Shown here: positions 14,446-22,276 of the stretch, in pieces | How positions within the stretch are numbered: position 1 is the stretch's first letter | How the letters are laid out: every line of letters starts with the position of its first letter | Assembly (NCBI GenBank): GCA_900550165.1 | Contig: URQY01000028.1 | Location: 1 to 23,855 of the forward strand | Reading direction: 5' to 3' | From: an uncultured Eubacteriales bacterium | GTDB lineage: Bacteria > Bacillota > Clostridia > Oscillospirales > Oscillospiraceae | Length of the DNA: 23,855 bases | The notes under the pieces: generated by a model | The model's database searches: none | The model's input: only the letters and a program-made list of their open reading frames with translations | Told to the model about the DNA's origin: nothing | Translations under genes and position numbers: made by a program

Positions 14446-15573
14446 ATGAAAGTTTTGATTTTAAGCTGCAACACCGGTGAGGGGCACAACTCCTGCGCCG
14501 CGGCGCTCGCGGAGGAGTGCCGCCTTCAGCACATCCCCTGCGACACCGAGGATGCCCTGCGCTTCATCTCGCCCGAGGTCTCGCGCTTCATCTCCAACTG
14601 GCACGTGCGCATCTACCGCCACGCGCCGGGGCTGTTCCGCGTGGGCTACCGCGCGGCGGAGGAGCATCCCACGCAGTTTCACGAGGGCTCCGCGCTCTAC
14701 CGCTATCTCACGCAGGGCGTGGAAAAGCTCTGCGGCTTTATTGCCGGCAGCGGCTACGATACGGTCATCTGCACGCACCCCTTCTCCGCCCTCATGGTCA
14801 GCGAGGTCGTGAAGACGCACCTGCCAAACCTCAAGACCTGCTTCATCGCAACGGACTACACCTGCTCGCCCAGCGTGAAGGACAGCTCGCTCGACCGCTA
14901 CTTCATCCCTGCGTCCTCGCTGGGCTCAGACTTTCTCGGCGGCGGCATCACGCCCGAGCGAATGCGCGCCTGCGGCATTCCCGTGCGCCAGATGTTCCAG
15001 TCCCGCGTCCGCAAGGAGGAGGCCAAGCGCGCCTTCGGCATTCCCGCCGACCATAAGCACCTTGTTATGATGTGCGGCAGCATGGGCTGCGGCCCCATTA
15101 TGAGCATTGCCCGCCGCATCGGACGGAATTTGCCCGACAATCAGGACCTCACGATCGTCTGCGGCACGAATGAGCGGCTCTATGACCGCCTCTCCCGCAG
15201 ATTTTACGGCGCGAAGAACGTGCACATTCTCTCCTATGTCAAGGATATGGCCCTGCTGATGGACTCGGCCGATCTCTACCTCACCAAGCCCGGCGGTATC
15301 AGCGTGACCGAGGCGGCCTCAATGCGCCTGCCGATGGTGTTCATCGACGCGGTCGCTGGCTGCGAGGAATACAACAAGGACTTTTTCCTGCGCACGGGCG
15401 GCGCGGCCACGGGCAAGACGCCCGCCGAGATCGCGCGCGTGAGCTTAAAGCTCCTCAGCGACGAGAATACGCTCGAAAAGATGGGAGACGCGCTGGATAC
15501 CGCTGTGCCGCACGACGCGGCGGCGAGCATCCTCTCGGAAATGAGCGAAGCAGAGGAGGGAGAGCTCGCATGA
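14446..15573 (+). CDS. MGDG-synthase/UgtP-like glycosyltransferase
   Basis: The protein has 375 aa; the start at 14446 follows AAAGGA at 14428-14433, a little far upstream. The N-terminal half matches monogalactosyldiacylglycerol synthase (MGDG_synth) proteins: MKVLILSCNTGEGHNSCAAA, with the glycine/His lipid-acceptor motif GEGHNS at residues 11-16, and CTHPFSALM. The C-terminal half is GT28-like, with the nucleotide-sugar motif TKPGGISVTEA (residues ~280-290). The family transfers glucose or galactose from a UDP-sugar to diacylglycerol at the cytoplasmic membrane face, for example as the anchor for lipoteichoic acid. The sugar donor cannot be assigned. The stop overlaps the next gene by 4 bp, indicating coupled translation. 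Confidence 0.9.
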   Translation: MKVLILSCNTGEGHNSCAAALAEECRLQHIPCDTEDALRFISPEVSRFISNWHVRIYRHAPGLFRVGYRAAEEHPTQFHEGSALYRYLTQGVEKLCGFIAGSGYDTVICTHPFSALMVSEVVKTHLPNLKTCFIATDYTCSPSVKDSSLDRYFIPASSLGSDFLGGGITPERMRACGIPVRQMFQSRVRKEEAKRAFGIPADHKHLVMMCGSMGCGPIMSIARRIGRNLPDNQDLTIVCGTNERLYDRLSRRFYGAKNVHILSYVKDMALLMDSADLYLTKPGGISVTEAASMRLPMVFIDAVAGCEEYNKDFFLRTGGAATGKTPAEIARVSLKLLSDENTLEKMGDALDTAVPHDAAASILSEMSEAEEGELA

Positions 15574-16256
15574 TCAGGCCCTATGTCGACTACCGCAAGT
15601 TCCGCTTCAGCAAGCTGAGCACACCAGAATTTTCCCACGTATGGCTGCTGCTCTTCTGGCCCGTCTTCGGCCTGCTCTTTTCATATGTCGAGCGCTTCTA
15701 CCCCGTAACGCATTACATCGAGATGCACTGCGCGCTCGACGACCTCATTCCCTTCAACGAGTGGTTTCTCATCCCGTACCTCTTCTGGTTTGTCTACCTC
15801 ATCGGCGCGGTGGCCTACACGTTCTTTTTTGACGTGCCGGGCTTCCGCCGCATGATGCACTTTGTGATGATCACCTACTCCGTCACGCTGCTCATCTATT
15901 TCCTCTTTCCCACCTGCCAGATGCTGCGGCCCGAGACCTTCCCGCGCGACAATGTGCTCACGCGCTTCATCGCAGGCTTTTACGTATTCGACACCAACAC
16001 CAATGTCTGCCCCTCGCTGCACGTCATCGGCTCGCTGGCGGCGTTTTTCGCCTTCTGGCACACCCCTCTTTTCTCCTCGAAGGGCTGGCGCATCGCGTCC
16101 GGTATCGCGGCGTTTCTCATCAGCATCTCCACGGTCTTTATGAAGCAGCATTCCGCCCTCGATGTGCTCGCGGCGATCCCCCTCTGCGCGATCGGCTACT
16201 ATTTCGCCTATGTGCGCAAGCCAAAGCGCGCCAAAGCGCCGGCCGCAAAGAGCTGA
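15570..16256 (+). CDS. PAP2_3-type membrane phosphatase/phosphotransferase
   Basis: The protein has 228 aa and about six hydrophobic helices. The active-site blocks of the PAP2 superfamily are visible: FPT...MLRP at ~113-121, CPSLH (Cys147-His151) and STVFMKQHSALD (Ser187-Asp198, with His194 and Asp198). Thr replaces the Arg of the classic SRxxxxxHxxxD block, and KQH precedes the Asp. That variant is typical of the AUR1/inositol-phosphotransferase-like branch (PAP2_3) rather than of plain phosphatidate phosphatases. It may dephosphorylate phosphatidic acid to diacylglycerol, or transfer a phospho-headgroup. It starts within the stop of the glycosyltransferase gene. It is followed by a terminator, so the three-gene unit is complete. 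Confidence 0.85.
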   Translation: MIRPYVDYRKFRFSKLSTPEFSHVWLLLFWPVFGLLFSYVERFYPVTHYIEMHCALDDLIPFNEWFLIPYLFWFVYLIGAVAYTFFFDVPGFRRMMHFVMITYSVTLLIYFLFPTCQMLRPETFPRDNVLTRFIAGFYVFDTNTNVCPSLHVIGSLAAFFAFWHTPLFSSKGWRIASGIAAFLISISTVFMKQHSALDVLAAIPLCAIGYYFAYVRKPKRAKAPAAKS

Positions 16257-16265
16257 ACATCCCTC

Positions 16266-16296
16266 TCGGCAGGAGCATGAAGCTCCTGCCGATTTT
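16266..16296 (+). terminator. Terminator of the glycolipid gene cluster
   Basis: A perfect 11-bp stem (16266-16276 with 16282-16292) closes a 5-nt ATGAA loop and runs into TTTTA. It lies 10 nt after the PAP2 stop. Confidence 0.88.
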
Positions 16297-16329
16297 ATAC
16301 ATCCGCAGCCGTCGCTTTATCGCAAGAAA

Positions 16330-16348
16330 GTGCATATATGCGCGCATA
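16330..16348. other. Alternating purine-pyrimidine tract with palindrome
   Basis: Nineteen bases alternate purine and pyrimidine without a break and contain the 12-bp palindrome TATGCGCGCATA (16337-16348). The tract lies in an AT-rich gene-free stretch between two operons and could be a protein-binding site or a Z-DNA-prone element. No function can be assigned. Confidence 0.5.
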
Positions 16349-16382
16349 AATGTATATTTTTTAGATTTTTTGTGCTGTTTTT

Positions 16383-16420
16383 CCGTTTTCTGTACGATTT
16401 GCACAGAAAACGGCCGTTTT
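16383..16420 (+). terminator. Second hairpin with T-run, alternative pairing possible
   Basis: An 11-bp perfect stem (16383-16393 with 16403-16413) has a 9-nt loop and a T-run three bases later (16415-16420). Its 3' arm can instead pair with the following CCGTTTT as the palindrome AAAACGGCCGTTTT. It may be a backup terminator. Confidence 0.5.
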
Positions 16421-16447
16421 TTCTCCTCTTTTTTGAATCAAAAACCA

Positions 16448-16476
16448 TTGACAACGAATAAATAAACATCTATACT
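16448..16476 (+). promoter_or_regulatory. Consensus sigma-A promoter of the polar amino acid transporter
   Basis: TTGACA (16448-16453), a 17-bp spacer and TATACT (16471-16476) form the best sigma-A promoter in the window. Transcription should start near 16483, giving a leader of about 80 nt. Confidence 0.9.
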
Positions 16477-16480
16477 CTCA

Positions 16481-16520
16481 TTATCGTTTATGAAACGAAT
16501 GAAAATTCGCTCGACGATAA
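16481..16520 (+). promoter_or_regulatory. Structured 5' leader / possible operator
   Basis: Nested inverted repeats sit at the predicted transcription start. The outer arms TTATCGT (16481-16487) and ACGATAA (16514-16520) enclose CGAAT-GAAA-ATTCG (16496-16509), a 5-bp stem with a GAAA loop. This could be an operator dyad or a leader RNA structure. No known riboswitch class was recognised. Confidence 0.5.
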
Positions 16521-16565
16521 AACAATATGCAAGATGGAAAGAAATTACAAAAGGAGCTATCAACC

Positions 16566-17426
16566 ATGAAAAAGTTTACCGCACTGATGCTGGCTCTGAT
16601 GATGAGCCTTTCGCTGGTTGCCTGCGGCAGCAAGGCCGACGACAGCAGCACCACCGATGACACCAACACCGACAACACCGAGCAGACCGGCGGCACGCTG
16701 GTGCTCGGCACCTCTGCCGACTATGCCCCGTTCGAGTTCATGTATGCCGATGACAGCGGCGAGATGCAGTTTGCCGGTATCGACATTTCCGCCGCGCAGT
16801 ACATTGCCGACGAGATGGGCATGGAGCTTCAGGTCGAGAACATGGGCTTTGACTATCTGCTCACCTCTCTCGCCAAGGGCGACTATGACATCGTCATGGC
16901 GGCCATGGAAGCCACGGAGGAGCGTCTCAACTCCGCCGACTTCTCCGATCCCTACTACACCGATATCCCCCCGATGATCCTTGTCAAGGCTGACGCCGCT
17001 GACCAGTACAACACCCTCGCCGACTTTGCCGGCAAGAGCGTCGGCGCACAGTCTGCCACCACCAAGGAGGGCATCGTTACCGACCAGATGGAAGGCGCCA
17101 GCCTCGTTTCCCTGCAGCTTGTGACTGACCTTGTCAACGAGCTGGTTTACGGCAAGATCGACGCGGTCGTGCTCGACGGTGCTGTCGCGCAGGAATATGT
17201 CGATGCCAACCCCGATCTGGCCATCGCCAGCGCCTCCTCCGAGCTCGGCGAAGCCCAGCCATACTGCATCGCCGTTGCCAAGGGCGACCCCAAGGGTCTG
17301 CTGCCCGGCATCAACGCGGCGATCGCCAAGATGACCTCCGAGAACAAGATCGATGAGTTCATCGCCGACGCCGATGCGCTGAGCGGTGTGGCCGTCGAGG
17401 TCACCGCGGACGCTCCTGCGGCCTAA
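16566..17426 (+). CDS. Polar amino acid ABC transporter, substrate-binding lipoprotein
   Basis: A family 3 solute-binding protein (SBP_bac_3) of 286 aa. The ATG at 16566 is chosen because AAGGAG precedes it at the right distance; a longer in-frame reading has no such site. The lipoprotein signal ends at Cys20 (LVAC) and is followed by an Asp/Thr/Ser-rich linker. The mature part opens LVLGTSADYAPFEF and contains FAGIDISAAQYIADEMGM, GDYDIVMAAMEATEERL and DFSDPYY, all characteristic of glutamine/arginine/cystine-type binding proteins. Surface-anchored, it feeds the permease encoded downstream. The neighbouring argS and argF genes do not prove an arginine substrate. A 16-bp hairpin separates it from the permease gene. 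Confidence 0.93.
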   Translation: MKKFTALMLALMMSLSLVACGSKADDSSTTDDTNTDNTEQTGGTLVLGTSADYAPFEFMYADDSGEMQFAGIDISAAQYIADEMGMELQVENMGFDYLLTSLAKGDYDIVMAAMEATEERLNSADFSDPYYTDIPPMILVKADAADQYNTLADFAGKSVGAQSATTKEGIVTDQMEGASLVSLQLVTDLVNELVYGKIDAVVLDGAVAQEYVDANPDLAIASASSELGEAQPYCIAVAKGDPKGLLPGINAAIAKMTSENKIDEFIADADALSGVAVEVTADAPAA

Positions 17427-17466
17427 GTTCTCCCCTTAATTTGCTCTCTTCTCACTATCTCTCATT

Positions 17467-17502
17467 GCCAAAGAGCAAAGCCCCATGGCTTTGCTCTTTG
17501 GC
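17467..17502 (+). other. Intra-operon mRNA hairpin after the binding-protein gene
   Basis: A perfect 16-bp stem (17467-17482 with 17487-17502) closes a 4-nt CCAT loop, with no T-run. It lies in the 110-bp gap before the permease gene and probably stabilises the binding-protein mRNA or reduces read-through. Confidence 0.8.
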
Positions 17503-17536
17503 GTCTCTATGAAAATCTTGAAAGGAGATCCCTCCC

Positions 17537-18280
17537 ATGGATTTTGCCACATGGTGGAGCAACCTTTTCGTCGGGATGTCCCCGGCGTCGTTCGTCAACT
17601 TTTCCTTCCTGCCGAAGTACGGCGTGTACTTCCTGCAGGCGCTGGGCTACACACTGCTGCTCGCAGTCGTGTCGGTCGCGCTGGCGGTCATTCCGGCGCT
17701 GCTGCTCGCGTTCATGCGCCTGAGCAAGAACAAGTTCGTGCGCGGCATCTCCGGCGCGTACATCGCCATCTTCCGCTCCACGCCGCTGCTCGTGCAGCTT
17801 TCGATCATTTACTTCGGTCTCTTTGGCGCGATCTCCATCCCGCGCCTGTACCTCTTCGGCTTTATCGACATTTCCCGCTTCATTCCCGGCGTCGTGGCGC
17901 TGGCGCTCAACAGCTCGGCCTATGTCGCCGAGATCTTCCGCGCGGGCATTCTTGCCGTTGACGCGGGCCAGACCGAGGCCGCGCGCTCGCTGGGCCTTTC
18001 CGCCTCCCAGTCCATGACGCTCGTCGTGCTGCCGCAGGCCATCAAAAATGTCCTGCCCGCACTCGGCAACGAGGTCGTCACCATGGTCAAGGAATCGTCC
18101 ATCTGCTCCACGCTCGGCATGGTCGAGCTGATGTTTGCCGCGAAGACCGTGGCAACGTCCACCTACATTTCCCTCGCACCTTACGTGCTGGCAGCGCTGA
18201 TGTATTTCTGCATCACCTACCCTGCCGGCAAAGCGATCGAAGCACTCGAAAGGAGGATGCGTCGTGGCGACAAGCACTGA
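17537..18280 (+). CDS. Polar amino acid ABC transporter permease
   Basis: A HisM/GlnP-type permease of 247 aa with about five transmembrane helices. The family opening helix (GYTLLLAVVSVALAVIPALL) is present, as are IFRSTPLLVQL and the EAA loop (ALNSSAYVAEIFRAGILAVD, residues ~123-142, then GQTEAARSLGLS) that docks onto the ATPase. AAAGGAGAT precedes the ATG at 17537. It is the only permease in the operon and would act as a homodimer. It overlaps the ATPase gene by 17 bp. Confidence 0.94.
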   Translation: MDFATWWSNLFVGMSPASFVNFSFLPKYGVYFLQALGYTLLLAVVSVALAVIPALLLAFMRLSKNKFVRGISGAYIAIFRSTPLLVQLSIIYFGLFGAISIPRLYLFGFIDISRFIPGVVALALNSSAYVAEIFRAGILAVDAGQTEAARSLGLSASQSMTLVVLPQAIKNVLPALGNEVVTMVKESSICSTLGMVELMFAAKTVATSTYISLAPYVLAALMYFCITYPAGKAIEALERRMRRGDKH

Positions 18281-19013
18281 TTCCCTCATCCGCGTGGCAG
18301 ACGTTTCCAAGGAGTACAACGGCGGCGCCGTCCACGCACTCTCCCACTGCGATCTAAGTGTGAAAAAGGGCGAGGTCGTGGCCATCATCGGTCCCTCCGG
18401 CAGCGGCAAATCGACACTGCTGCGCTGTTTGAACCTTTTAGAGCAGCCGACCTCCGGCACGATCTATTTCAAGGACGTCGCCCTCAACGGCAAGAAGGTC
18501 AACCTCGACCTCCACCGCCGCGAGATGGGCATGGTCTTCCAGCACTTCAACCTCTTCCCGCACATGACGGTCAAAAAGAACATCACCCTCGCCCCCGTCA
18601 AGCTTAAGCTCAAAACGCAGGAGGAAGCGGACAAGCAGGCCATGGCGCTGCTGGAGCGCATCGGTCTTGCTGACAAGGCGAACGAGTATCCCGCGATGCT
18701 CTCCGGCGGCCAGAAGCAGCGTATCGCCATCGTGCGCGCGCTTGCCATGGCGCCCGAGGTCATGCTCTTCGACGAGCCGACCTCCGCGCTCGACCCCGAG
18801 ATGGTCGGCGAGGTGCTCGATCTCATGCGTGGCCTTGCCAAGGACGGCATGACGATGGTCGTCGTCACACATGAGATGGGCTTCGCCCGCGAGGTCGCTG
18901 ACCGTGTGGTCTTCATGTCCGAGGGCGCGATCATCGAAGAGGGCTCCCCCGCCGAGATCTTCGACCACCCGCAGAGCGAGCGGCTGCAATCGTTCCTCGC
19001 CAAGGTCCTTTGA
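18264..19013 (+). CDS. Polar amino acid ABC transporter ATPase
   Basis: A GlnQ/HisP-type ABC ATPase of 249 aa with a GTG start at 18264 supported by AAGGAGG inside the end of the permease gene. It shows Walker A GPSGSGKST (residues 43-51), Q-loop MVFQHFNLFPHMTV, signature LSGGQKQR, Walker B VMLFDEPTSALDPE and H-loop VVTHEMGFAREVADR. It hydrolyses ATP to drive amino acid import through the permease. It is last in the operon and faces argS across tandem hairpins. Confidence 0.95.
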   Translation: MATSTDSLIRVADVSKEYNGGAVHALSHCDLSVKKGEVVAIIGPSGSGKSTLLRCLNLLEQPTSGTIYFKDVALNGKKVNLDLHRREMGMVFQHFNLFPHMTVKKNITLAPVKLKLKTQEEADKQAMALLERIGLADKANEYPAMLSGGQKQRIAIVRALAMAPEVMLFDEPTSALDPEMVGEVLDLMRGLAKDGMTMVVVTHEMGFAREVADRVVFMSEGAIIEEGSPAEIFDHPQSERLQSFLAKVL

Positions 19014-19024
19014 TGACACTTCAA

Positions 19025-19043
19025 AAAGCGGCTTTGCCGCTTT
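19025..19043 (+). terminator. Weak hairpin after the ATPase gene
   Basis: An 8-bp stem (19025-19032 with 19036-19043) closes a TTT loop and ends in TTTCC. It is a short plus-strand terminator candidate just after the ATPase stop, in tandem with the stronger hairpin downstream. Confidence 0.5.
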
Positions 19044-19052
19044 CCTGATACG

Positions 19053-19086
19053 AAAAAAGGCGTCCGGCCAACGGCCGGACGCCTTT
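19053..19086 (-). terminator. argS terminator, partly bidirectional
   Basis: A 14-bp perfect stem (19056-19069 with 19073-19086) closes a 3-nt loop. On the minus strand it is followed by a run of six T, giving a strong terminator for argS. On the plus strand the T-run is only three, so plus-strand termination would be weaker. Confidence 0.88.
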
Positions 19087-19130
19087 CACTGTTAAAAACG
19101 CCTCATGGAAATTCGCTTTTTTTGAAAATC

Positions 19131-20870
19131 TTACATCTTCTCCGGTGCGGAGCAGCCGATGACCTTGAGGCCGTTGGCAAGCACCTGGCGCGTCGCGCTC
19201 GCGAGCTTCAGGCGCGCGTCGATCACGGCCTCATCCTCGCCCTTGATGCGGCAGGCGTTGTAGAACTTGTGGAACGCGGCGGCAAGGCGCATCAGATAGC
19301 GGTTGATGTAGCTCGGGTCGTAGTCACGCGCCGCCATGCGGATCTCCTCGGCGAAGGAGGACAGTTCCTTGATGAGCGCGCGCTCGGCGTCGCTCGAGAG
19401 GATAGACAGATCCGCCGCGCCGGGCTTGACGCTATGGCCCTCTTCCTCCAGCGCCTTCAAGAGGCTGCAAATGCGCGCGTGCGCATACTGGATATAGTAG
19501 ATGGGGTTCTCGCTGTCCTCGCGCACCGCGAGGCCGAGGTCGAATTCCATCTGCGTGTCGGGCTTGGCGTTGAAGAAGTAGCGGCAGGCGTCGACGGGAA
19601 TTTCATCGAGCAGGTCGGAGAGCGAAATGGTCTTGCCCGTGCGCTTGGACATACGCACCACCTCGCCGTCGCGCACAAGCTTGACAAGCTGCATGAGCAC
19701 GATGTCGAGACGGTTGGTGCCGTCAAGACCCAGCGCGTCCATCGCGCCCTTCATGCGGGCCACGTGGCCGTGATGGTCCGCGCCCCAGATGTTGATGACC
19801 TTGTCGAAATGACGCACGGCGAACTTGTTGCGGTGATAGGCAATGTCGCCGGCGAAGTAGGTGTAGAAGCCGTTGGCGCGGCGCAGCACGTCGTCCTTTA
19901 AGTCGAGCTTGTCGATATCCTCGTCCTTTTTGCCCTGTTTGCGGTACTGCTCGCGCATGATCTCGGCGGTCTTGAGCCAGAGCGCGCCTTCCTTTTCGTA
20001 GGTCCAGCCGAGCTTGTGCAGCTCCTCCACCGTGTCGGCCACAAAGCCGCTGTTGTGCAGCGAGGACTCGAAGAACCACTCGTCGAACTTGATGCCGTAG
20101 CGCTCAAGGTCGCTCTTCATCTTCGGGATGTTGCGCTCAAGGCCGAACGCCGCCATGTCGGCGTGGCGCTCCTCGACGGATTTATCAAGGTAGCTCTCGC
20201 CGTGAACATCGTAGAAGGCCTTGGCAAGCTCGCGGATGTCGTCGCCGTGATAGCCGTCTTCGGGGAATTCGACCGCATCCTCGCCGCGGATGAGCTGGAT
20301 ATAGCGCGCCTCGATGCTCTTGGCGAACTTTTCGATCTGGTTGCCGAAGTCGTTGACGTAGAACTCGCGCCAGACCTTCGCGCCCGACCAGTCGAGCACC
20401 TCTGCGAGCGTATCACCGAGCACGCCGCCGCGGGCGTTGCCCATGTGCATGGGGCCCGTGGGGTTCGCGGAGACGAACTCGACCATGTACTTCTTGCCGC
20501 CCAGCCAATTGTCGCGACCGTAATCCTTCTGCTCACTCTCGACCGCGGCGAGCACGTCGGCATACCACTTGTCGCCGAGGCGGAAGTTCAGAAAGCCGGG
20601 GCCCGCGATCTCGACGCTCGTAAAGTACGTGTCGCTCAGGTCCATGTGCTCGGTCAGGATCTTCGCGACCTCGCGGGGATTCTTGCGCATGGCTTTGGAG
20701 GCGGCGAGGCAGAAGGTCGTCGTATAGTCGCCGTTGGCGGTATCCTTGGGGATCTCCACGGCGGGGACGGTCTCGACGCCCTCGGGCAGCAGCCCCTCCT
20801 GCACGGCCGCGCGATAAGCCGCCGCCGTCAGCTCGGCGATCTGGTTCTTGGCGCTGCGGATCATATTCAT
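19131..20870 (-). CDS. argS: Arginyl-tRNA synthetase
   Basis: A class I aminoacyl-tRNA synthetase of 579 aa that charges tRNA-Arg. The N-terminal Arg_tRNA_synt_N domain (residues ~1-90) precedes the catalytic domain. The HIGH motif appears as HMGN (142-145) within SANPTGPMHMGNARGGVLGD, and the KMSKS loop as RMSKRTG (Met407). The C-terminal helical DALR anticodon-binding domain is complete, ending NGLKVIGCSAPEKM. I chose the ATG at 20870, where AGAGGAG lies upstream; the longer reading adds 23 residues unlike the family. It has its own promoter and terminator. The HIGH variant is usual in clostridial ArgS. Confidence 0.96.
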   Translation of the reverse strand: MNMIRSAKNQIAELTAAAYRAAVQEGLLPEGVETVPAVEIPKDTANGDYTTTFCLAASKAMRKNPREVAKILTEHMDLSDTYFTSVEIAGPGFLNFRLGDKWYADVLAAVESEQKDYGRDNWLGGKKYMVEFVSANPTGPMHMGNARGGVLGDTLAEVLDWSGAKVWREFYVNDFGNQIEKFAKSIEARYIQLIRGEDAVEFPEDGYHGDDIRELAKAFYDVHGESYLDKSVEERHADMAAFGLERNIPKMKSDLERYGIKFDEWFFESSLHNSGFVADTVEELHKLGWTYEKEGALWLKTAEIMREQYRKQGKKDEDIDKLDLKDDVLRRANGFYTYFAGDIAYHRNKFAVRHFDKVINIWGADHHGHVARMKGAMDALGLDGTNRLDIVLMQLVKLVRDGEVVRMSKRTGKTISLSDLLDEIPVDACRYFFNAKPDTQMEFDLGLAVREDSENPIYYIQYAHARICSLLKALEEEGHSVKPGAADLSILSSDAERALIKELSSFAEEIRMAARDYDPSYINRYLMRLAAAFHKFYNACRIKGEDEAVIDARLKLASATRQVLANGLKVIGCSAPEKM

Positions 20871-20956
20871 AGCAAATTCTCCTCTATCCTTTGCGGTTTT
20901 ACCCAGTCGGCGCGGCGGGATCGCCCAAAATCGCCCCATGGGGATACTTTTTCGAA

Positions 20957-20985
20957 ATTATACTATATTTATCCGCAGAAAACAA
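20957..20985 (-). promoter_or_regulatory. argS promoter
   Basis: On the minus strand, TTGTTT (20985-20980), a 17-bp spacer and TATAAT (20962-20957) are present. Transcription would start near 20950. A CCCCATGGGG palindrome (20934-20943) lies in the early leader. Confidence 0.7.
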
Positions 20986-21006
20986 GGGAAAGTGCAAGAA
21001 AACTGC

Positions 21007-22236
21007 TCATGCGGCCTTCTCGCCGCGCAGGACTTCCCTGACCGCACTTCGGCAGCGAAAGACGGAAAGCCAGCAGAAGAGCAGCGTCAGCGCCGCGCAG
21101 AGACTGACGCAGAGCCGGTAGTCCATCAACTCGCCCAGCGCCCCCACCGCGAGCGAGAGCACGGCGCTCGCAGCCGTGATGAGCATACTTTCATAGGCGT
21201 TGATGCGGGCGCGCAGATGATCGGGAAGATACCGCTGCACCGCCGCTTGCCGGATCGTTGCGCTGTTGATGCCGAGAAAGCCGCAGAAAGCGCGATTTGC
21301 GAGCATCAGCGGATACGGCAGCCACAAAAGCAGCACGTCCATCATCTCATAGACCTGATAGACGGCGAAGATGAAGGGAAAGCGTTTCTTTTCCGGCAGG
21401 CTATAGCGGTAGCGCACCACGCCGCCGAGCGAGCGCCCGGCAAACTCCGCCACGGAGAAAAAGGAGTACATCGCCGCCGTAAAGCCGGGCGCTGTGCGGA
21501 AAAAGGCGATGAGCAGCGGCGAATAACCCGCCGCCATGCCGTTGGTCACCGCCATATAATCATACAGCGCGCGCAAGCCCTTTTCCCGCTTGAGATAGGC
21601 CGCCGCCTCGCGGAGATCTCCCCACCAGAGGCGCAGAGAAAAGCGCTCGCCGCCGCGCGGCGTTTCTGCGACCGTGATCTTATTTTCGATGAGCGCGGAG
21701 AGCAGCGACAGCGCCGACTGCACAAGCAGCAGCCGCGCAACGCCGAGCGTATCGAAGAGCACGGCGGCCACGGGCATCATCAGCACCTTGAGCACGGGAT
21801 AGAGCATGGAGGAAACGGTATAGCCCTTTTCTTCCATCCCCTCCGGCAGGATGAGCGGGTAAAAGCTGCTGTAGGCCAGCTCGTCGAATGCGCTCAGGCA
21901 CGCGAGCAGCAGTGAAAAGCCGAGATACACCGTGTAGGAGAACTCACAGCGCAGCAGGTAGACGCCAGCGAGCGCATAGAGCAGTGCATTCACCGTGTCG
22001 CCGCCGACGAGAAAGGGCTTTCGCGGATAGCGGTCCATCAGCGGCGCGATCAGAAGCGGCAGCACTGCGCCGGGCAGCAATTGGATCGCCACCACGAGTG
22101 CCGAGGCCAACGTGCTGCCCGTTTCGTCGAAGACGAGAAACGACAGCGCAAAGCCGCTGATGATGCCGCCCGCCGCGCCGAGCGAGGTTGCGAGCGTGAT
22201 GCGGATAAAATCCTTTGTCCAGAGTGTTTTTGTCAT
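21007..22236 (-). CDS. MFS transporter, efflux type
   Basis: A major facilitator of 409 aa with about 12 hydrophobic helices. The N-terminus WTKDFIRITLATSLGAAGG leads into helix 1. The loop between helices 2 and 3 has the MFS motif A-like PLMDRYPRKPFLVGGD, at the place where G-x-x-x-D-R/K-x-x-R-R/K is expected. The protein resembles the MFS_3/macrolide-efflux-like group that exports drugs or peptides; the substrate is unknown. The start at 22236 has an AGGTGAG site; the longer frame upstream would run through a terminator and into the previous gene, so I reject it. It is in tandem with the XRE/TPR regulator upstream, separated by a terminator. No clear terminator follows before argS. Confidence 0.88.
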   Translation of the reverse strand: MTKTLWTKDFIRITLATSLGAAGGIISGFALSFLVFDETGSTLASALVVAIQLLPGAVLPLLIAPLMDRYPRKPFLVGGDTVNALLYALAGVYLLRCEFSYTVYLGFSLLLACLSAFDELAYSSFYPLILPEGMEEKGYTVSSMLYPVLKVLMMPVAAVLFDTLGVARLLLVQSALSLLSALIENKITVAETPRGGERFSLRLWWGDLREAAAYLKREKGLRALYDYMAVTNGMAAGYSPLLIAFFRTAPGFTAAMYSFFSVAEFAGRSLGGVVRYRYSLPEKKRFPFIFAVYQVYEMMDVLLLWLPYPLMLANRAFCGFLGINSATIRQAAVQRYLPDHLRARINAYESMLITAASAVLSLAVGALGELMDYRLCVSLCAALTLLFCWLSVFRCRSAVREVLRGEKAA

Positions 22237-22276
22237 AGTTCTCACCTCACCATTATTATGGCATAGCGCGTGAGCG

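Noticed and set aside
20934..20943. CCCCATGGGG palindrome in the argS leader as an operator
   Set aside because: A 10-bp palindrome in GC-rich DNA is not unusual, and there is no second copy or known regulator to support it.
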